From Parvibacter caecicola (lineage in GTDB: Bacteria; Actinomycetota; Coriobacteriia; Coriobacteriales; Eggerthellaceae), in NCBI RefSeq assembly GCF_003725335.1, contig NZ_QIBY01000002.1, positions 222,564-286,563 of the forward strand: 64,000 bases of DNA. The letters run 5' to 3'. Below, one piece after another: positions 1-8,006 of the stretch (position 1 is its first letter; each line of letters begins with the position of its first letter). Both the position numbers and the translations under genes were made by a program. Below the pieces are notes generated by a model that saw nothing but the letters and a program-made list of their open reading frames with translations, did no database searches and was not told the origin of the DNA.

Positions 1-216
1 CGATGGTCAGTTGTTCCTCGCCCACGTTTCCCTCTTTCCGGCCACAGCCCATTGAACCTGCTTCGGAGCGCCTAGCGGCACGACTCCCGTTCCACCAAGT
101 CTAGCAGCTCCTGGCGAGAATTGCGGGGCGCAGCTTTTCCGACAACAGTTTAATCGCATCCGAAATTCATCCATTTTTCATGCTACAATAGCAGCATCAG
201 GATGAAAGGAGACATT

Positions 217-510
217 ATGCCGGCCTTGCAGGTTAAAGATTGTCCCGCCCCCGTCTACGAGGCGCTGCGCCAGTGCGCCGACCGGGAAAACCGCAGCATA
301 TCCCAGCAAACCCTCACTATTATCGAGCGGTACCTGGGCATGCGCGACGTACCCACCCCACCAGCCGTAACCAGCGAACCCATCAACTACGGCGAGAGGC
401 GCGAAAGGGTATTTGAGAGGATTCGTCAGATGCGGCCCATCCCCGTAAGCGAGAACTGCCCGAGCACCGTCGAACTGATTCGGCAAATCCGCGAAGAGGA
501 GGCCCGATGA
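217..510 (+). CDS. Antitoxin of a VapBC/FitAB-type toxin-antitoxin pair
   Basis: A 97-residue protein whose first 50 residues look like a ribbon-helix-helix DNA-binding domain of the FitA/VapB kind (short beta strand MPALQVKD, then two helices with ENRSISQQ in the turn). The family binds the operator of its own operon and masks the partner toxin through its C-terminal tail, which is charged here and ends EEEAR. An upstream in-frame ATG at 202 exists, but the Shine-Dalgarno AAAGGA at 205-210 sits six bases before 217, so 217 is preferred. The stop overlaps the toxin start by four bases (ATGA), the usual translationally coupled arrangement. The role comes from the fold pattern and the context. 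Confidence 0.82.
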   Translation: MPALQVKDCPAPVYEALRQCADRENRSISQQTLTIIERYLGMRDVPTPPAVTSEPINYGERRERVFERIRQMRPIPVSENCPSTVELIRQIREEEAR

Positions 511-911
511 TCGTTCTCGACTGCTCGGCCATCATCGAAATACTGCGCAACACCGAGGATGGCAAGAGTTTTCAAGCCCTTATGCACAAAGACGAAAAAG
601 TAATCACGTGCGATTTGGCGCTTGCGGAAGTGAGCAGCGTGCTGCGCAAGCTTGTTCGCAAGGGAGAGATCGACCACCACGAAGCGGTGATTTATTACCA
701 GAACGCCGTAAGTCTCCCGGACCAAATCGTGCCCCTTGCCGACCTTCAGCCAGAAGCGCTGCACGAGAGCATCCGGCTGGACCACTCCGTCTACAACGTC
801 TCTTACTTCGTGTTGGCCCGCCGCACAGCCGGCGCGCTCTTCACCCTCGACATGAAGCTGGTGGATCTCTGTCTGCACAACGGCGTAAGCTACGCTTGCC
901 CGCTGGATTAA
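507..911 (+). CDS. PIN-domain toxin (VapC-like ribonuclease)
   Basis: A 134-residue PIN domain. It begins MIVLDCSAIIE, giving the first catalytic acid D5, with E41 in the ALAEV motif and D115 in TLDMKL. Family members are Mg-dependent ribonucleases that cut tRNA or rRNA when freed from the antitoxin. The third acidic position, normally the Asp of a YDA-like motif, appears to be N97 (SVYNVSYF), so the active site may be altered. The gene is coupled to the upstream antitoxin by a 4-bp overlap. Both genes sit alone, ahead of a shared bidirectional terminator. Confidence 0.85.
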   Translation: MIVLDCSAIIEILRNTEDGKSFQALMHKDEKVITCDLALAEVSSVLRKLVRKGEIDHHEAVIYYQNAVSLPDQIVPLADLQPEALHESIRLDHSVYNVSYFVLARRTAGALFTLDMKLVDLCLHNGVSYACPLD

Positions 912-935
912 GCCAAAGCCCCTCCCCTGAAAACG

Positions 936-974
936 AAGCAGCCCGGCATCCTTGCGACACCAGGCTGCTTTTTG
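936..974. terminator. Bidirectional intrinsic terminator
   Basis: A perfect 8-bp stem (AAGCAGCC at 936-943, GGCTGCTT at 963-970) has a T-run on the right for the plus strand and an A-run on the left, which is a T-run on the minus strand. It separates the toxin gene from the convergent transporter. Confidence 0.8.
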
Positions 975-994
975 TTCGCTTGAACTGCGAAGCG

Positions 995-2350
995 TTACTT
1001 CACGTCGTCCAGCTTCTTGCCGGAGTGGTCGTGGGTGAATACCATGGCCACCAGGGCCACCACCGCGATAACCACCATGTACCAGGCGGGGGCGATGTCG
1101 TTGCCGGTGATATCAATCAACCAGAACGAGATGAACGACGCCGAGCCGCCGAAAATGGCGTTCGCCAAATTAAAGCTGAGAGCGAAACCGGAATAGCGCA
1201 CATCGGTGGGGAACGTTTCGGTGAGGTAGCTGGCCAGGGTGCCGTCGTTGATGGTGAGCAGCAGGCACATCACCAGCTCCACCAGCAGAATCACCCAGAA
1301 GTTCATGGAGCCCAGCAGAATAAAGGCCGGCACCGTGAACACGATGAATCCGACGCAAGCGCCGATGAGCATCTTCTTGCGGCCGAAATGGTCGGAAATG
1401 CGGCCGGACAGGAAAATGAACCCGATGTAGACCACCAGCACGATGGTGGTGATGGTGGAGGCGGAAGCCGGATCGTAATGCAGGGTGGTTTCCAGGTAGT
1501 TGGGCAGGTAGGTAAGCACCGCATAGAAGCCCACCGCATTCAGCACGCAGGCGCCAAAGGAGATGATCAGCACGCGGAAGTGCTTCTTGAACAGCGTGCG
1601 GATGGGGTGCTCCACCTCTTGGCCCGCCGCCTTCAGGCGGTTCTGCATCTGCTCGTACACCGGCGAATCCTCCAAGTGCGTGCGGATGAAGTGGGTGATG
1701 TAGCCCAGCGGCAGCGCCAGCCAGAAGGGAATGCGCCAGCCCCAGTCCACCACAAAGGCGGAATCGGCGCCCCAAACGGAGAACATGAACGTTGCCAGCA
1801 GCGAACCCACCAGAAGACCCGTGGCGGTGGAGGCGGGCACCATGGAGCAATAAAAGCCGCGATGGTTATGCGGGGCGTATTCCGCAATAAAGGTAGCCGC
1901 GCCGGCGTACTCGCCCGCGGCCGAGAAGGACTGCACCATGCGCAGGAGCAAAAGCAGAAGCGGCGCGCCCACGCCCAGCATCGCGTAACCGGGCAGGCAG
2001 CCGATTAGGAACGTGGCCCCGCTCATCAGCAAAATGGAAACCGAGAGCGCCCATTTGCGGCCTTTCTTGTCTCCCATGTTTCCCCAGAAAATAGCGCCGA
2101 TGGGGCGAACCAGGAAAGAAAGGGCGAAAACGCCGAAAGCGCTCATAACGCCTACAGCGGGGTCATCGCTGGGGAAGAACACGATGGCGATGACGGTGGC
2201 CAAATACGAGTAGCTGGCATAATCGAACCACTCGATAAAGTTCCCCAAGAACGAGGAAAAGGTTACTTTGCGCAAAACGGCGTGCTGTTCTTCCTCGCTG
2301 CACGCCTCGAAAGCAGTTGCGCACTCTTCACTTATTTCATTAGATTTCAT
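995..2350 (-). CDS. MFS transporter, metabolite:H+ symporter (MHS) type
   Basis: A 451-residue protein with about 12 hydrophobic segments. The opening FLGNFIEWFDYASYSYLA and the loop 2-3 signature GNMGDKKGRK are hallmarks of the ProP/ShiA/KgtP branch of the major facilitator superfamily, which brings in small zwitterions or organic acids with protons. The N-terminus carries a 25-residue acidic cytoplasmic extension. The start has GGGGGAT upstream. The gene lies 250 bp downstream of the amidinotransferase gene on the same strand, with a hairpin between them, so it may be read by leakage or from its own promoter. A guanidino compound, amino acid or betaine substrate is possible from context only. 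Confidence 0.85.
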   Translation of the reverse strand: MKSNEISEECATAFEACSEEEQHAVLRKVTFSSFLGNFIEWFDYASYSYLATVIAIVFFPSDDPAVGVMSAFGVFALSFLVRPIGAIFWGNMGDKKGRKWALSVSILLMSGATFLIGCLPGYAMLGVGAPLLLLLLRMVQSFSAAGEYAGAATFIAEYAPHNHRGFYCSMVPASTATGLLVGSLLATFMFSVWGADSAFVVDWGWRIPFWLALPLGYITHFIRTHLEDSPVYEQMQNRLKAAGQEVEHPIRTLFKKHFRVLIISFGACVLNAVGFYAVLTYLPNYLETTLHYDPASASTITTIVLVVYIGFIFLSGRISDHFGRKKMLIGACVGFIVFTVPAFILLGSMNFWVILLVELVMCLLLTINDGTLASYLTETFPTDVRYSGFALSFNLANAIFGGSASFISFWLIDITGNDIAPAWYMVVIAVVALVAMVFTHDHSGKKLDDVK

Positions 2351-2544
2351 GGTAATCCCCCAGATCGTTTGCGGCCTTGTCCATCAAAATGAACCGGCGT
2401 CGGAGCAGTTCCCTGATCATGGCAGTCCTTCCTCTCTTATATATAACCAGGTGGCACAATTTTACTGTACCGGCGTCCGCTGCCAGCCCTCAACCCTGCA
2501 GAGATTGGGAAAATCGCCTGATAATTTACGTGTCAGAAACCAGA

Positions 2545-2570
2545 AAGGCCCGCCCCAAGGGGCAGGCCTT
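2545..2570 (-). terminator. Hairpin after the amidinotransferase gene
   Basis: The stem AAGGCC-x-GCCCC pairs with GGGGC-x-GGCCTT around a 2-nt loop, about 30 bp beyond the stop codon at 2601. The downstream U-tract on the minus strand is weak (TCTGGTTTCTG), so termination may be partial. Confidence 0.5.
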
Positions 2571-2600
2571 CCGAAAAAAACGCCTTATGCAGCCAGCAGG

Positions 2601-3746
2601 TTACTGCCACATCTCCGGGCGCACCAGAGTGGGATCGGGCACGCGGTTGGGGAAGTAGTCCAGGCAGTCGCCCTCGCGGTACACGTCGGCGGTGGAGCAG
2701 TGCAGGCCGCCGCCGAAGGGATAGGCATCGCGCAGGTCGCAGGGGATAACGTTCATGCCCAGCTTGTCCATCTGCTCTTGCTGGTACACCTCGGAGGCCT
2801 CCACGATAACGGTCTTCGGGTCCAGCACCAGGCAGTTCATGGACAGCCACACGCTGCTGTAGCACAAGGCCGGCGGCTCGGTGTGGGCCGGCTGGGCGGC
2901 TTCCACGATCTGCCAGTCGTTAGCCTCGAAGATGGCGCGCTGTTCTTCGGGCAGCGGGCGATGGGGGTTGTTGATGATCAGGCCCGGACGCAGCGGCACG
3001 AAGGTGGCGTCGATGTGGATGGGGTACGGGTCGCCGGGGAAGTTCACCGCATGCACGCGGAAGTCGGGGTAATAGCGCTGGAACCAGTCCATGGCAGCGC
3101 GGTTGGTGGTGAGACCGTGCTGGATGAACAGGTCCTTACCCATGCGCATCACGTCGGCAGCATCCCACATGGGCTCCACCTCGGTGGTCACGAAGTCTTT
3201 GTTGGCGGTGCGCACCAGGCGCTCCTCCAGGGTGATCTTCTCATCGTAGTAATTGTGCTTGTAGGACTTGTCGGTCAGGCGCGGACGCGGGGCCTGGGTC
3301 CACTTGAACTCCGGGTCCTCCTCGAAGTACTGCTCCATCAGCGGCCAGTAGGCCAGGTACTCGAAGTAGCGGCAGCGGAAGGAGTTGGCGGCGGCCATGA
3401 TCTCGTTGCCCACGGTGAGCAGGATGTCGCGCGGGGGCATGCAGGTCATCATGGAATCGTTGCGGAAGTCCGGCGTGCCGATAGCCTGGTTCCACTGCAG
3501 CGGGGTGGGACGGTCTACGATGACGCCGCGGTCTTCCAGAATCTTGACCAGGTTCTCAAGGCACTCGTTGCCGCGCTCCACCGTTTCCAGTGGGCGGAGG
3601 CCCCACATGCCGCGCATCTCGGAGTCAACCGGCACCTTCTCGGAGGTTGCGGGCTCCTCCGGCGGAATGACGGAGTTGTCACAGCGCCCCACGATAACGC
3701 GCTTCAGCGGATCCCAGTCGTTCCATGAGCTTACGATCTTGGTCAT
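2601..3746 (-). CDS. Glycine amidinotransferase (AGAT)-family enzyme
   Basis: A 381-residue protein of the arginine amidinotransferase fold. The three catalytic residues known from human AGAT (Asp254, His303, Cys407) are matched by D195 in WDAADV, H244 in PIHIDATF and C350 in GGGLHCST, with near-identical spacing (49 and 106 residues here, 49 and 104 there). The family moves the amidino group of arginine to an amine acceptor: glycine for AGAT, inosamine phosphate for StrB-type enzymes. The acceptor here is unknown. The start at 3746 has GGAAAGGAG upstream; a longer open frame to 3860 lacks support. The MHS transporter downstream suggests import of acceptor or export of product. Confidence 0.85.
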   Translation of the reverse strand: MTKIVSSWNDWDPLKRVIVGRCDNSVIPPEEPATSEKVPVDSEMRGMWGLRPLETVERGNECLENLVKILEDRGVIVDRPTPLQWNQAIGTPDFRNDSMMTCMPPRDILLTVGNEIMAAANSFRCRYFEYLAYWPLMEQYFEEDPEFKWTQAPRPRLTDKSYKHNYYDEKITLEERLVRTANKDFVTTEVEPMWDAADVMRMGKDLFIQHGLTTNRAAMDWFQRYYPDFRVHAVNFPGDPYPIHIDATFVPLRPGLIINNPHRPLPEEQRAIFEANDWQIVEAAQPAHTEPPALCYSSVWLSMNCLVLDPKTVIVEASEVYQQEQMDKLGMNVIPCDLRDAYPFGGGLHCSTADVYREGDCLDYFPNRVPDPTLVRPEMWQ

Positions 3747-3948
3747 GTGTGCTCCTTTCCCGGCAGTAGAGGCTGCCATATTTTCAGGGCGTCGACCTAT
3801 GCGCCCCAAACACCGAAGAACAGGGCTTGTGCCCGTTGGCGCGCCCGGCGCCTTCGGCATAGCCCGCGGGTATTATAGGACAAATACGTTGCCACTTGGT
3901 TACCAGCGCTGGTTTTGGCCGGGTTTTTTCCTTCGTCCCGGAATACAA

Positions 3949-3974
3949 AAACCCCGCCGCAAGCGACGGGGTTT
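3949..3974 (-). terminator. Intrinsic terminator of mihF
   Basis: An 8-bp stem (AAACCCCG and CGGGGTTT) encloses a small inner stem. On the minus strand it is followed by a run of T. It lies 20 bp beyond the mihF stop codon. Confidence 0.8.
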
Positions 3975-3995
3975 CGCAAACAAAAGCAGCCGAAG

Positions 3996-4307
3996 TTACT
4001 CGGACAGGGCCTCTTTCAGAGCGGCCATCTGCTTGGCACCCAGGCCCTGCAGGCGACGGTCGGCCGGAATGCCCAGGCTCTCCATCAGGTTCTCGGTCTT
4101 CACCTTACCGTAGCCAGGCAGGGAGCCCACGAACGACTTCACCTTCATGCGGCCAACCACCGGGTCGCTCACCTGATCCAGCGCCTCGGCGGGCGTAATC
4201 ATCTTCATGGAGAGCTTGGAGGTAAGCTCGGAGCGCTTGGCGCGGACAATGCGGGCCTTCTCCAGGGCGGCGGCGCGCTGTTCGGGGGTCATAGTAGGTG
4301 CTGGCAT
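3996..4307 (-). CDS. mihF: Actinobacterial integration host factor (mIHF)
   Basis: A 103-residue basic protein that closely follows mycobacterial mIHF: EQRAAALEKA near the N-terminus, then VGRMKVKSFVGSLPGYGKVK and RRLQGLG, which form the helix-two-turn-helix that grips DNA. mIHF is a nucleoid protein that bends DNA and supports phage integration and global gene control. It is found in Actinomycetota, so it helps place the organism. In many actinobacteria the gene lies beside gmk; here it stands alone with its own terminator. The start follows the purine-rich GAGAAAGAGAAAGC stretch. Confidence 0.93.
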   Translation of the reverse strand: MPAPTMTPEQRAAALEKARIVRAKRSELTSKLSMKMITPAEALDQVSDPVVGRMKVKSFVGSLPGYGKVKTENLMESLGIPADRRLQGLGAKQMAALKEALSE

Positions 4308-4899
4308 TGCTTTCTCTTTCTCTTGAATTCCAGGCTATCGTTAACGACCGCAAGACGCGACCGTACGTTTAGTGGGGATAATAGTAAAACATCTTCGGGG
4401 ATATTCCACGAGATTTTTAGGTCATGCGCAATAAATGACCTGATAGGTTGCCCAAATGAAACGTTGAGCGATGATGGCCACGCAATCACTGGGCCCTTTT
4501 GCGGGCAACATTCACAACCTGTGGTGGTTTGGCCGAGTTGTGAAGAATGGATGCCGATCAGGCGCCCCGAACGGCCACCGGCCGGCAGATGGGGGACCAA
4601 ATGGCAACGGCACTTTTAGCCCCTGCCACCGTGGTTGCGGGGGTTGCCGACGAAGCGGCTGATGCGGGCACGGGCGGCAAAGCAGCGATGCGACACTTCG
4701 GCTGCGCGGGCGCGAATGGGGCACGGTGCCAGCGGGCGCTGCGCCTCCGTTCCCGCCAGGGGGCGCGTCCTGCTTCCCGCCAAGGGCGAGCCCCCTCGCC
4801 GCCGGCTTTTGCAACGATTTCGTGAATGCGGCGGCAAAAACGGCCATATGGCGCAACAATGCGAAGAACATGCACGCGTCCAAAAACGGAAGGAACCCC
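4308..4899. other. Intergenic region between mihF and mazG
   Basis: About 590 bp between divergent genes. The left third is AT-richer and probably holds the mihF promoter on the minus strand, with a TACTAT-like -10 near 4384. The rest is GC-rich with short frames that have no ribosome-binding site. No RNA gene or repeat is recognised. Confidence 0.4.
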
Positions 4900-5790
4900 A
4901 TGACCATCGAATCCCTCGCCACCCGGCCCCGAAGCGTGGCCGAGGCCGTAGCGCAAGCCACCAGCCACCCGAACTTCGATGCCCTCGTGGCCACCATCTG
5001 CGCCCTGCGCATGCCGGACGGCTGTCCGTGGGATCGCGAGCAAACCCACCAGAGCATCGCCCACAACATGATAGAAGAGGCCTATGAGGCGGTGGACGCC
5101 ATCGAAAAGCGCGATGCGGGCCATTTGCGGGAAGAGCTGGGGGACGTACTGCTGCAGGTGGTGCTGCAAAGCCAGATCGCCACCGATGAGGGGCTGTTCA
5201 CCATCGATGATGTGTGCGCCGACGTGAACGACAAGATGATTCGCCGCCATCCCCATGTGTTCGGAGGCGAAAGCGCCGCCAACAGCGCCGACGTGAAGGC
5301 GCTTTGGGAAGACGTGAAAGCACAGGAGGCGGCTGGCGCTGGGGCGGAAGCGCCTGGCCTGCTGGACGGTGTGCCCAGCGGCTTTCCGGCCCTGATGCAA
5401 GCGCAGAAAATTTCCAAGAAAGCGGCGAAGGCCGGTTTCGAATGGGATACCCTCGACGACATTTGGGCGAAAGTGGCTGAAGAGATGGCCGAACTGCAGG
5501 CCGCCTATGCCGCCGCCCCCAAAAGCCCGAAGGGGGCCATCGTGCCCGAGGAGAACCCTGCCGCCGCTGAAGCGGTGGAGCTGGAACTGGGGGACGTGCT
5601 GTTCACGCTGGTGAATGTAGCGCGGCGCATGGGGGTGAACGCCGAAGGGGCACTGCGGGCCACTTGCGTGAAGTTCCGCGAACGCTGGGCCTTCATCGAA
5701 GGGGCCGCCGCCGGCATGGGGCGCGCTGTGGAAGAGTTGGGCACCGACGAGCTGAACCAGCTGTGGGATATGGCAAAGCATCTGGGCTAA
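4900..5790 (+). CDS. mazG: MazG nucleoside triphosphate pyrophosphohydrolase
   Basis: A 296-residue protein with two MazG domains. The first carries CPWDREQTH, EEAYEAVDA and EELGDVLLQVV, the classic ExxE...ExxD metal site. The second repeats the pattern with AEEMAEL and ELGDVLFTLVN. MazG hydrolyses NTPs and dNTPs to monophosphates and pyrophosphate, clearing damaged nucleotides and lowering stress signals. The length is close to the usual 260-280, with a 25-residue insertion before the last helices (KSPKGAIVPEEN). The start at 4900 has GGAAGGA upstream; the open frame continues back to 4726 without support. Confidence 0.93.
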   Translation: MTIESLATRPRSVAEAVAQATSHPNFDALVATICALRMPDGCPWDREQTHQSIAHNMIEEAYEAVDAIEKRDAGHLREELGDVLLQVVLQSQIATDEGLFTIDDVCADVNDKMIRRHPHVFGGESAANSADVKALWEDVKAQEAAGAGAEAPGLLDGVPSGFPALMQAQKISKKAAKAGFEWDTLDDIWAKVAEEMAELQAAYAAAPKSPKGAIVPEENPAAAEAVELELGDVLFTLVNVARRMGVNAEGALRATCVKFRERWAFIEGAAAGMGRAVEELGTDELNQLWDMAKHLG

Positions 5791-5854
5791 CCCCGGCAGG
5801 GGCATTTCTGGCGGGGCGGCAAAGCACCCCCTCCTCTCTAGGAAGGTTTCGAGC

Positions 5855-6304
5855 ATGACTGCGGAAACGAGCGACTCTCGGATCGCATGGGCAGCGCGCA
5901 TCTGCTTCGGGCTGGTGTTCGCCCTCAACGTTCAGTGCGCGGTGCAGTTCATCGCGCACCCCGCCGGCTTCATGGGCGGCTTCGGGCTTTCCGGCCCCGA
6001 AGGACAATTGGCCGTGGCGGGGCTAGGGGTGGCCTTCCTCATGTGGAACGCCACCTATCCCCTGTTCATTTGGCAGCCGCAGCGCTTCGAGGTGCTGGGG
6101 GCCGTCATCATCACGCAACAGGCGATAGGGCTCGTGGGCGAGAGCGCCCTCTACCTGCAACTGGGCAGCTTCGCCGCCGTGGCGGGGCCGGCCATAATGC
6201 GTTTCATCCTCTTCGATGGCGCCGGCCTGCTACTGATGGCCGCCAGCTTCGCATGGCTGAAAATGAGCGGCCGGGGACGCCACCGGTCGCAAGACAGCCT
6301 CTAA
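5855..6304 (+). CDS. Four-helix integral membrane protein of unknown function
   Basis: 149 residues with four hydrophobic segments (about 12-32, 50-72, 78-98 and 105-130) and a basic tail ending RGRHRSQDSL. Small, four-helix proteins like this are common and poorly defined; no catalytic motif is visible. AGGAAGG lies upstream. The 3' end overlaps the convergent RNA methyltransferase gene by four bases, so the two mRNAs are antisense at their ends. Confidence 0.65.
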   Translation: MTAETSDSRIAWAARICFGLVFALNVQCAVQFIAHPAGFMGGFGLSGPEGQLAVAGLGVAFLMWNATYPLFIWQPQRFEVLGAVIITQQAIGLVGESALYLQLGSFAAVAGPAIMRFILFDGAGLLLMAASFAWLKMSGRGRHRSQDSL

Positions 6305-7395
6305 CACGCCCGCGTTTCCCAGAAGGCTACGGCGCTGGCGGCGGCCACGTTCAGGGAATCTACTCCGTGGGCCATGGGGATGATGGCCGTGTGGTCGCAG
6401 GCGGCAATGGTAGCGGGCGCCAGGCCGTGCTCCTCGTTGCCCAGCACCAGCGCCAGCCGCTCAACCCCATTCAAGCGCTCGTCGCTGATGGGGATGGCGC
6501 CGTCCGCCAAAGCCAGCGCCACGGTTTGGAACCCGGCGGCCGCCAATTGCGCCAGCCCTCCCCCTTCTTGCCCCAAGGCGGAGATGCGCCCCCAGGGCAC
6601 TTGGAACACCGTGCCCATGGACACCCGGGCGGCGCGGCGGTACAGGGGATCGTGGCAGGTGGGGTCCAGCAGCACGGCATCTACCCCCAGCGCAGCGGCG
6701 CTGCGGAAAATGGCACCGATGTTGGTGTAGTTGGTAACTCCCTCCAGCACTGCCACACGACGCGCCCTTGCCAACAGATCCTCCAACGGCAGCAGCGCCG
6801 GACGAAGAAAAGCCGCTAGAGGGCCGCGGGTTCGCTGAAACCCGGTGAGCTCTTCCACCTGGGCGCGCGTTGCCACGAACATCGGCAAGTCGCCAAACGG
6901 GGAACTCGTGCGCGGGGCCGACAGCGCTCTCGCGCCCGCACCTGGTCCCACGTTGCCCCCGATCGCACCCACGCCCGGGGCCGCGCCACCACTTGCTTCC
7001 GCACCCGGGGCCGGTCCCGCTTCTGCTTCCACAACCGAGGCCGACTTCGCGCCGCCGCCGTTGCTCGCGACCGGCGCCCCCGCCACAACGACAGCCCCGC
7101 TCGACGCAGCCTCCCCTTCGCAACCCTGCGCCAGCCGCTGCAACAGCGGAGCCGCCGCAGCCTCCCAGCACTCCTCCACCAACAGAGCAAACGGCACGCA
7201 GCCGGCTGCCATGGCACGCTCGATCACGTTGCGCGATTCCGCAACGAACACACCAGCCGCCAGCGCTTCCGGCGCCAACCCCACATCGCGGGCCAACCCC
7301 ACCATCTGGCGACCGTCCCGCAGCTGCCCGTCGGTATAGGAAGAAAAGACCCGCAGCCGCGGGTCTTCCAAATTCTGCAAACGAATAACCGGCAA
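6301..7395 (-). CDS. TrmH/SpoU-family RNA 2'-O-methyltransferase
   Basis: 364 residues. The C-terminal 200 form a SPOUT domain with its three motifs: NYTNIGAIFRSAAALG (motif 1), LVLGNEEHGL (motif 2) and IPMAHGVDSLNVAAASAVAFWE (motif 3), which make the trefoil knot binding S-adenosylmethionine. The family methylates ribose in tRNA or rRNA. The N-terminal 90 residues look like a substrate-binding domain. Between the two lies an unusual linker of about 75 residues (about 95-168) made almost only of Ala, Gly, Pro, Ser and Val. The gene starts 11 bp after apt, so they form an operon. The target nucleotide cannot be told. Confidence 0.9.
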   Translation of the reverse strand: MPVIRLQNLEDPRLRVFSSYTDGQLRDGRQMVGLARDVGLAPEALAAGVFVAESRNVIERAMAAGCVPFALLVEECWEAAAAPLLQRLAQGCEGEAASSGAVVVAGAPVASNGGGAKSASVVEAEAGPAPGAEASGGAAPGVGAIGGNVGPGAGARALSAPRTSSPFGDLPMFVATRAQVEELTGFQRTRGPLAAFLRPALLPLEDLLARARRVAVLEGVTNYTNIGAIFRSAAALGVDAVLLDPTCHDPLYRRAARVSMGTVFQVPWGRISALGQEGGGLAQLAAAGFQTVALALADGAIPISDERLNGVERLALVLGNEEHGLAPATIAACDHTAIIPMAHGVDSLNVAAASAVAFWETRAC

Positions 7396-7406
7396 CGCTG
7401 CCCCCG

Positions 7407-7937
7407 TTACTTCACATGAACCAACGAGAACACTTCCACATCCACGTCTTTGGCAATGGCCTCACGCGGGTTCAAGAAATCGAGCTCCAGGAAAAAGCCC
7501 ATCCCTGCCAGCTTGGCCCCCTGGCTTTCCGCCAGCTTCGCCATAGCCACGGCCGTACCGCCAGTGGCCACCAAGTCGTCGATGATCAGCACCACATCGC
7601 CGGGCTCAAGCGCGTCGGCGTGAATCTCCAGCGAATCGGTGCCGTATTCCAGCGCATAGGACTGAGAAACCACCTTGCGTGGCAACTTGCCCGGCTTGCG
7701 CGCTGGCACAAACCCAGCCCCCAGCCGATAGGCCACCGCAGAGCCCACCATGAAACCGCGGGCCTCGGCCCCCAGCACCTTGGTAACGCCATAGCCGATA
7801 AAGTGCTCGGCCAAGTCGTCGATCACGCCGGCAAAGGCGCGGGCATCGGCGAACACCGGGGTGACGTCCTTGAAGACCACGCCCGGCTCGGGGTAGTCGG
7901 GAATGTCGATGATCAGGTCCTCATACAAACGGGTCAT
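7407..7937 (-). CDS. apt: Adenine phosphoribosyltransferase
   Basis: A 176-residue type I phosphoribosyltransferase. The PRPP loop VLIIDDLVATGGTAVA is intact, as are the N-terminal PDYPEPGVVFKDVTPVF and GAEARGF, both standard for Apt. It salvages adenine to AMP. The start at 7937 has GGAGAA eight bases upstream; the frame upstream to 7997 is not supported. The 531-bp gene leads a two-gene operon with the RNA methyltransferase. Confidence 0.95.
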   Translation of the reverse strand: MTRLYEDLIIDIPDYPEPGVVFKDVTPVFADARAFAGVIDDLAEHFIGYGVTKVLGAEARGFMVGSAVAYRLGAGFVPARKPGKLPRKVVSQSYALEYGTDSLEIHADALEPGDVVLIIDDLVATGGTAVAMAKLAESQGAKLAGMGFFLELDFLNPREAIAKDVDVEVFSLVHVK

Positions 7938-8006
7938 AAGGTTTTTCTCCTTAGCGGAAGCGGCAGGTGCATTCAAAAGCGCGCCCCATTCTAGCACTTC
8001 GCTCGG

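Noticed and set aside
4512..4899. Possible small genes or an RNA between mihF and mazG
   Set aside because: Short frames lack ribosome-binding sites and no known RNA fold was seen.
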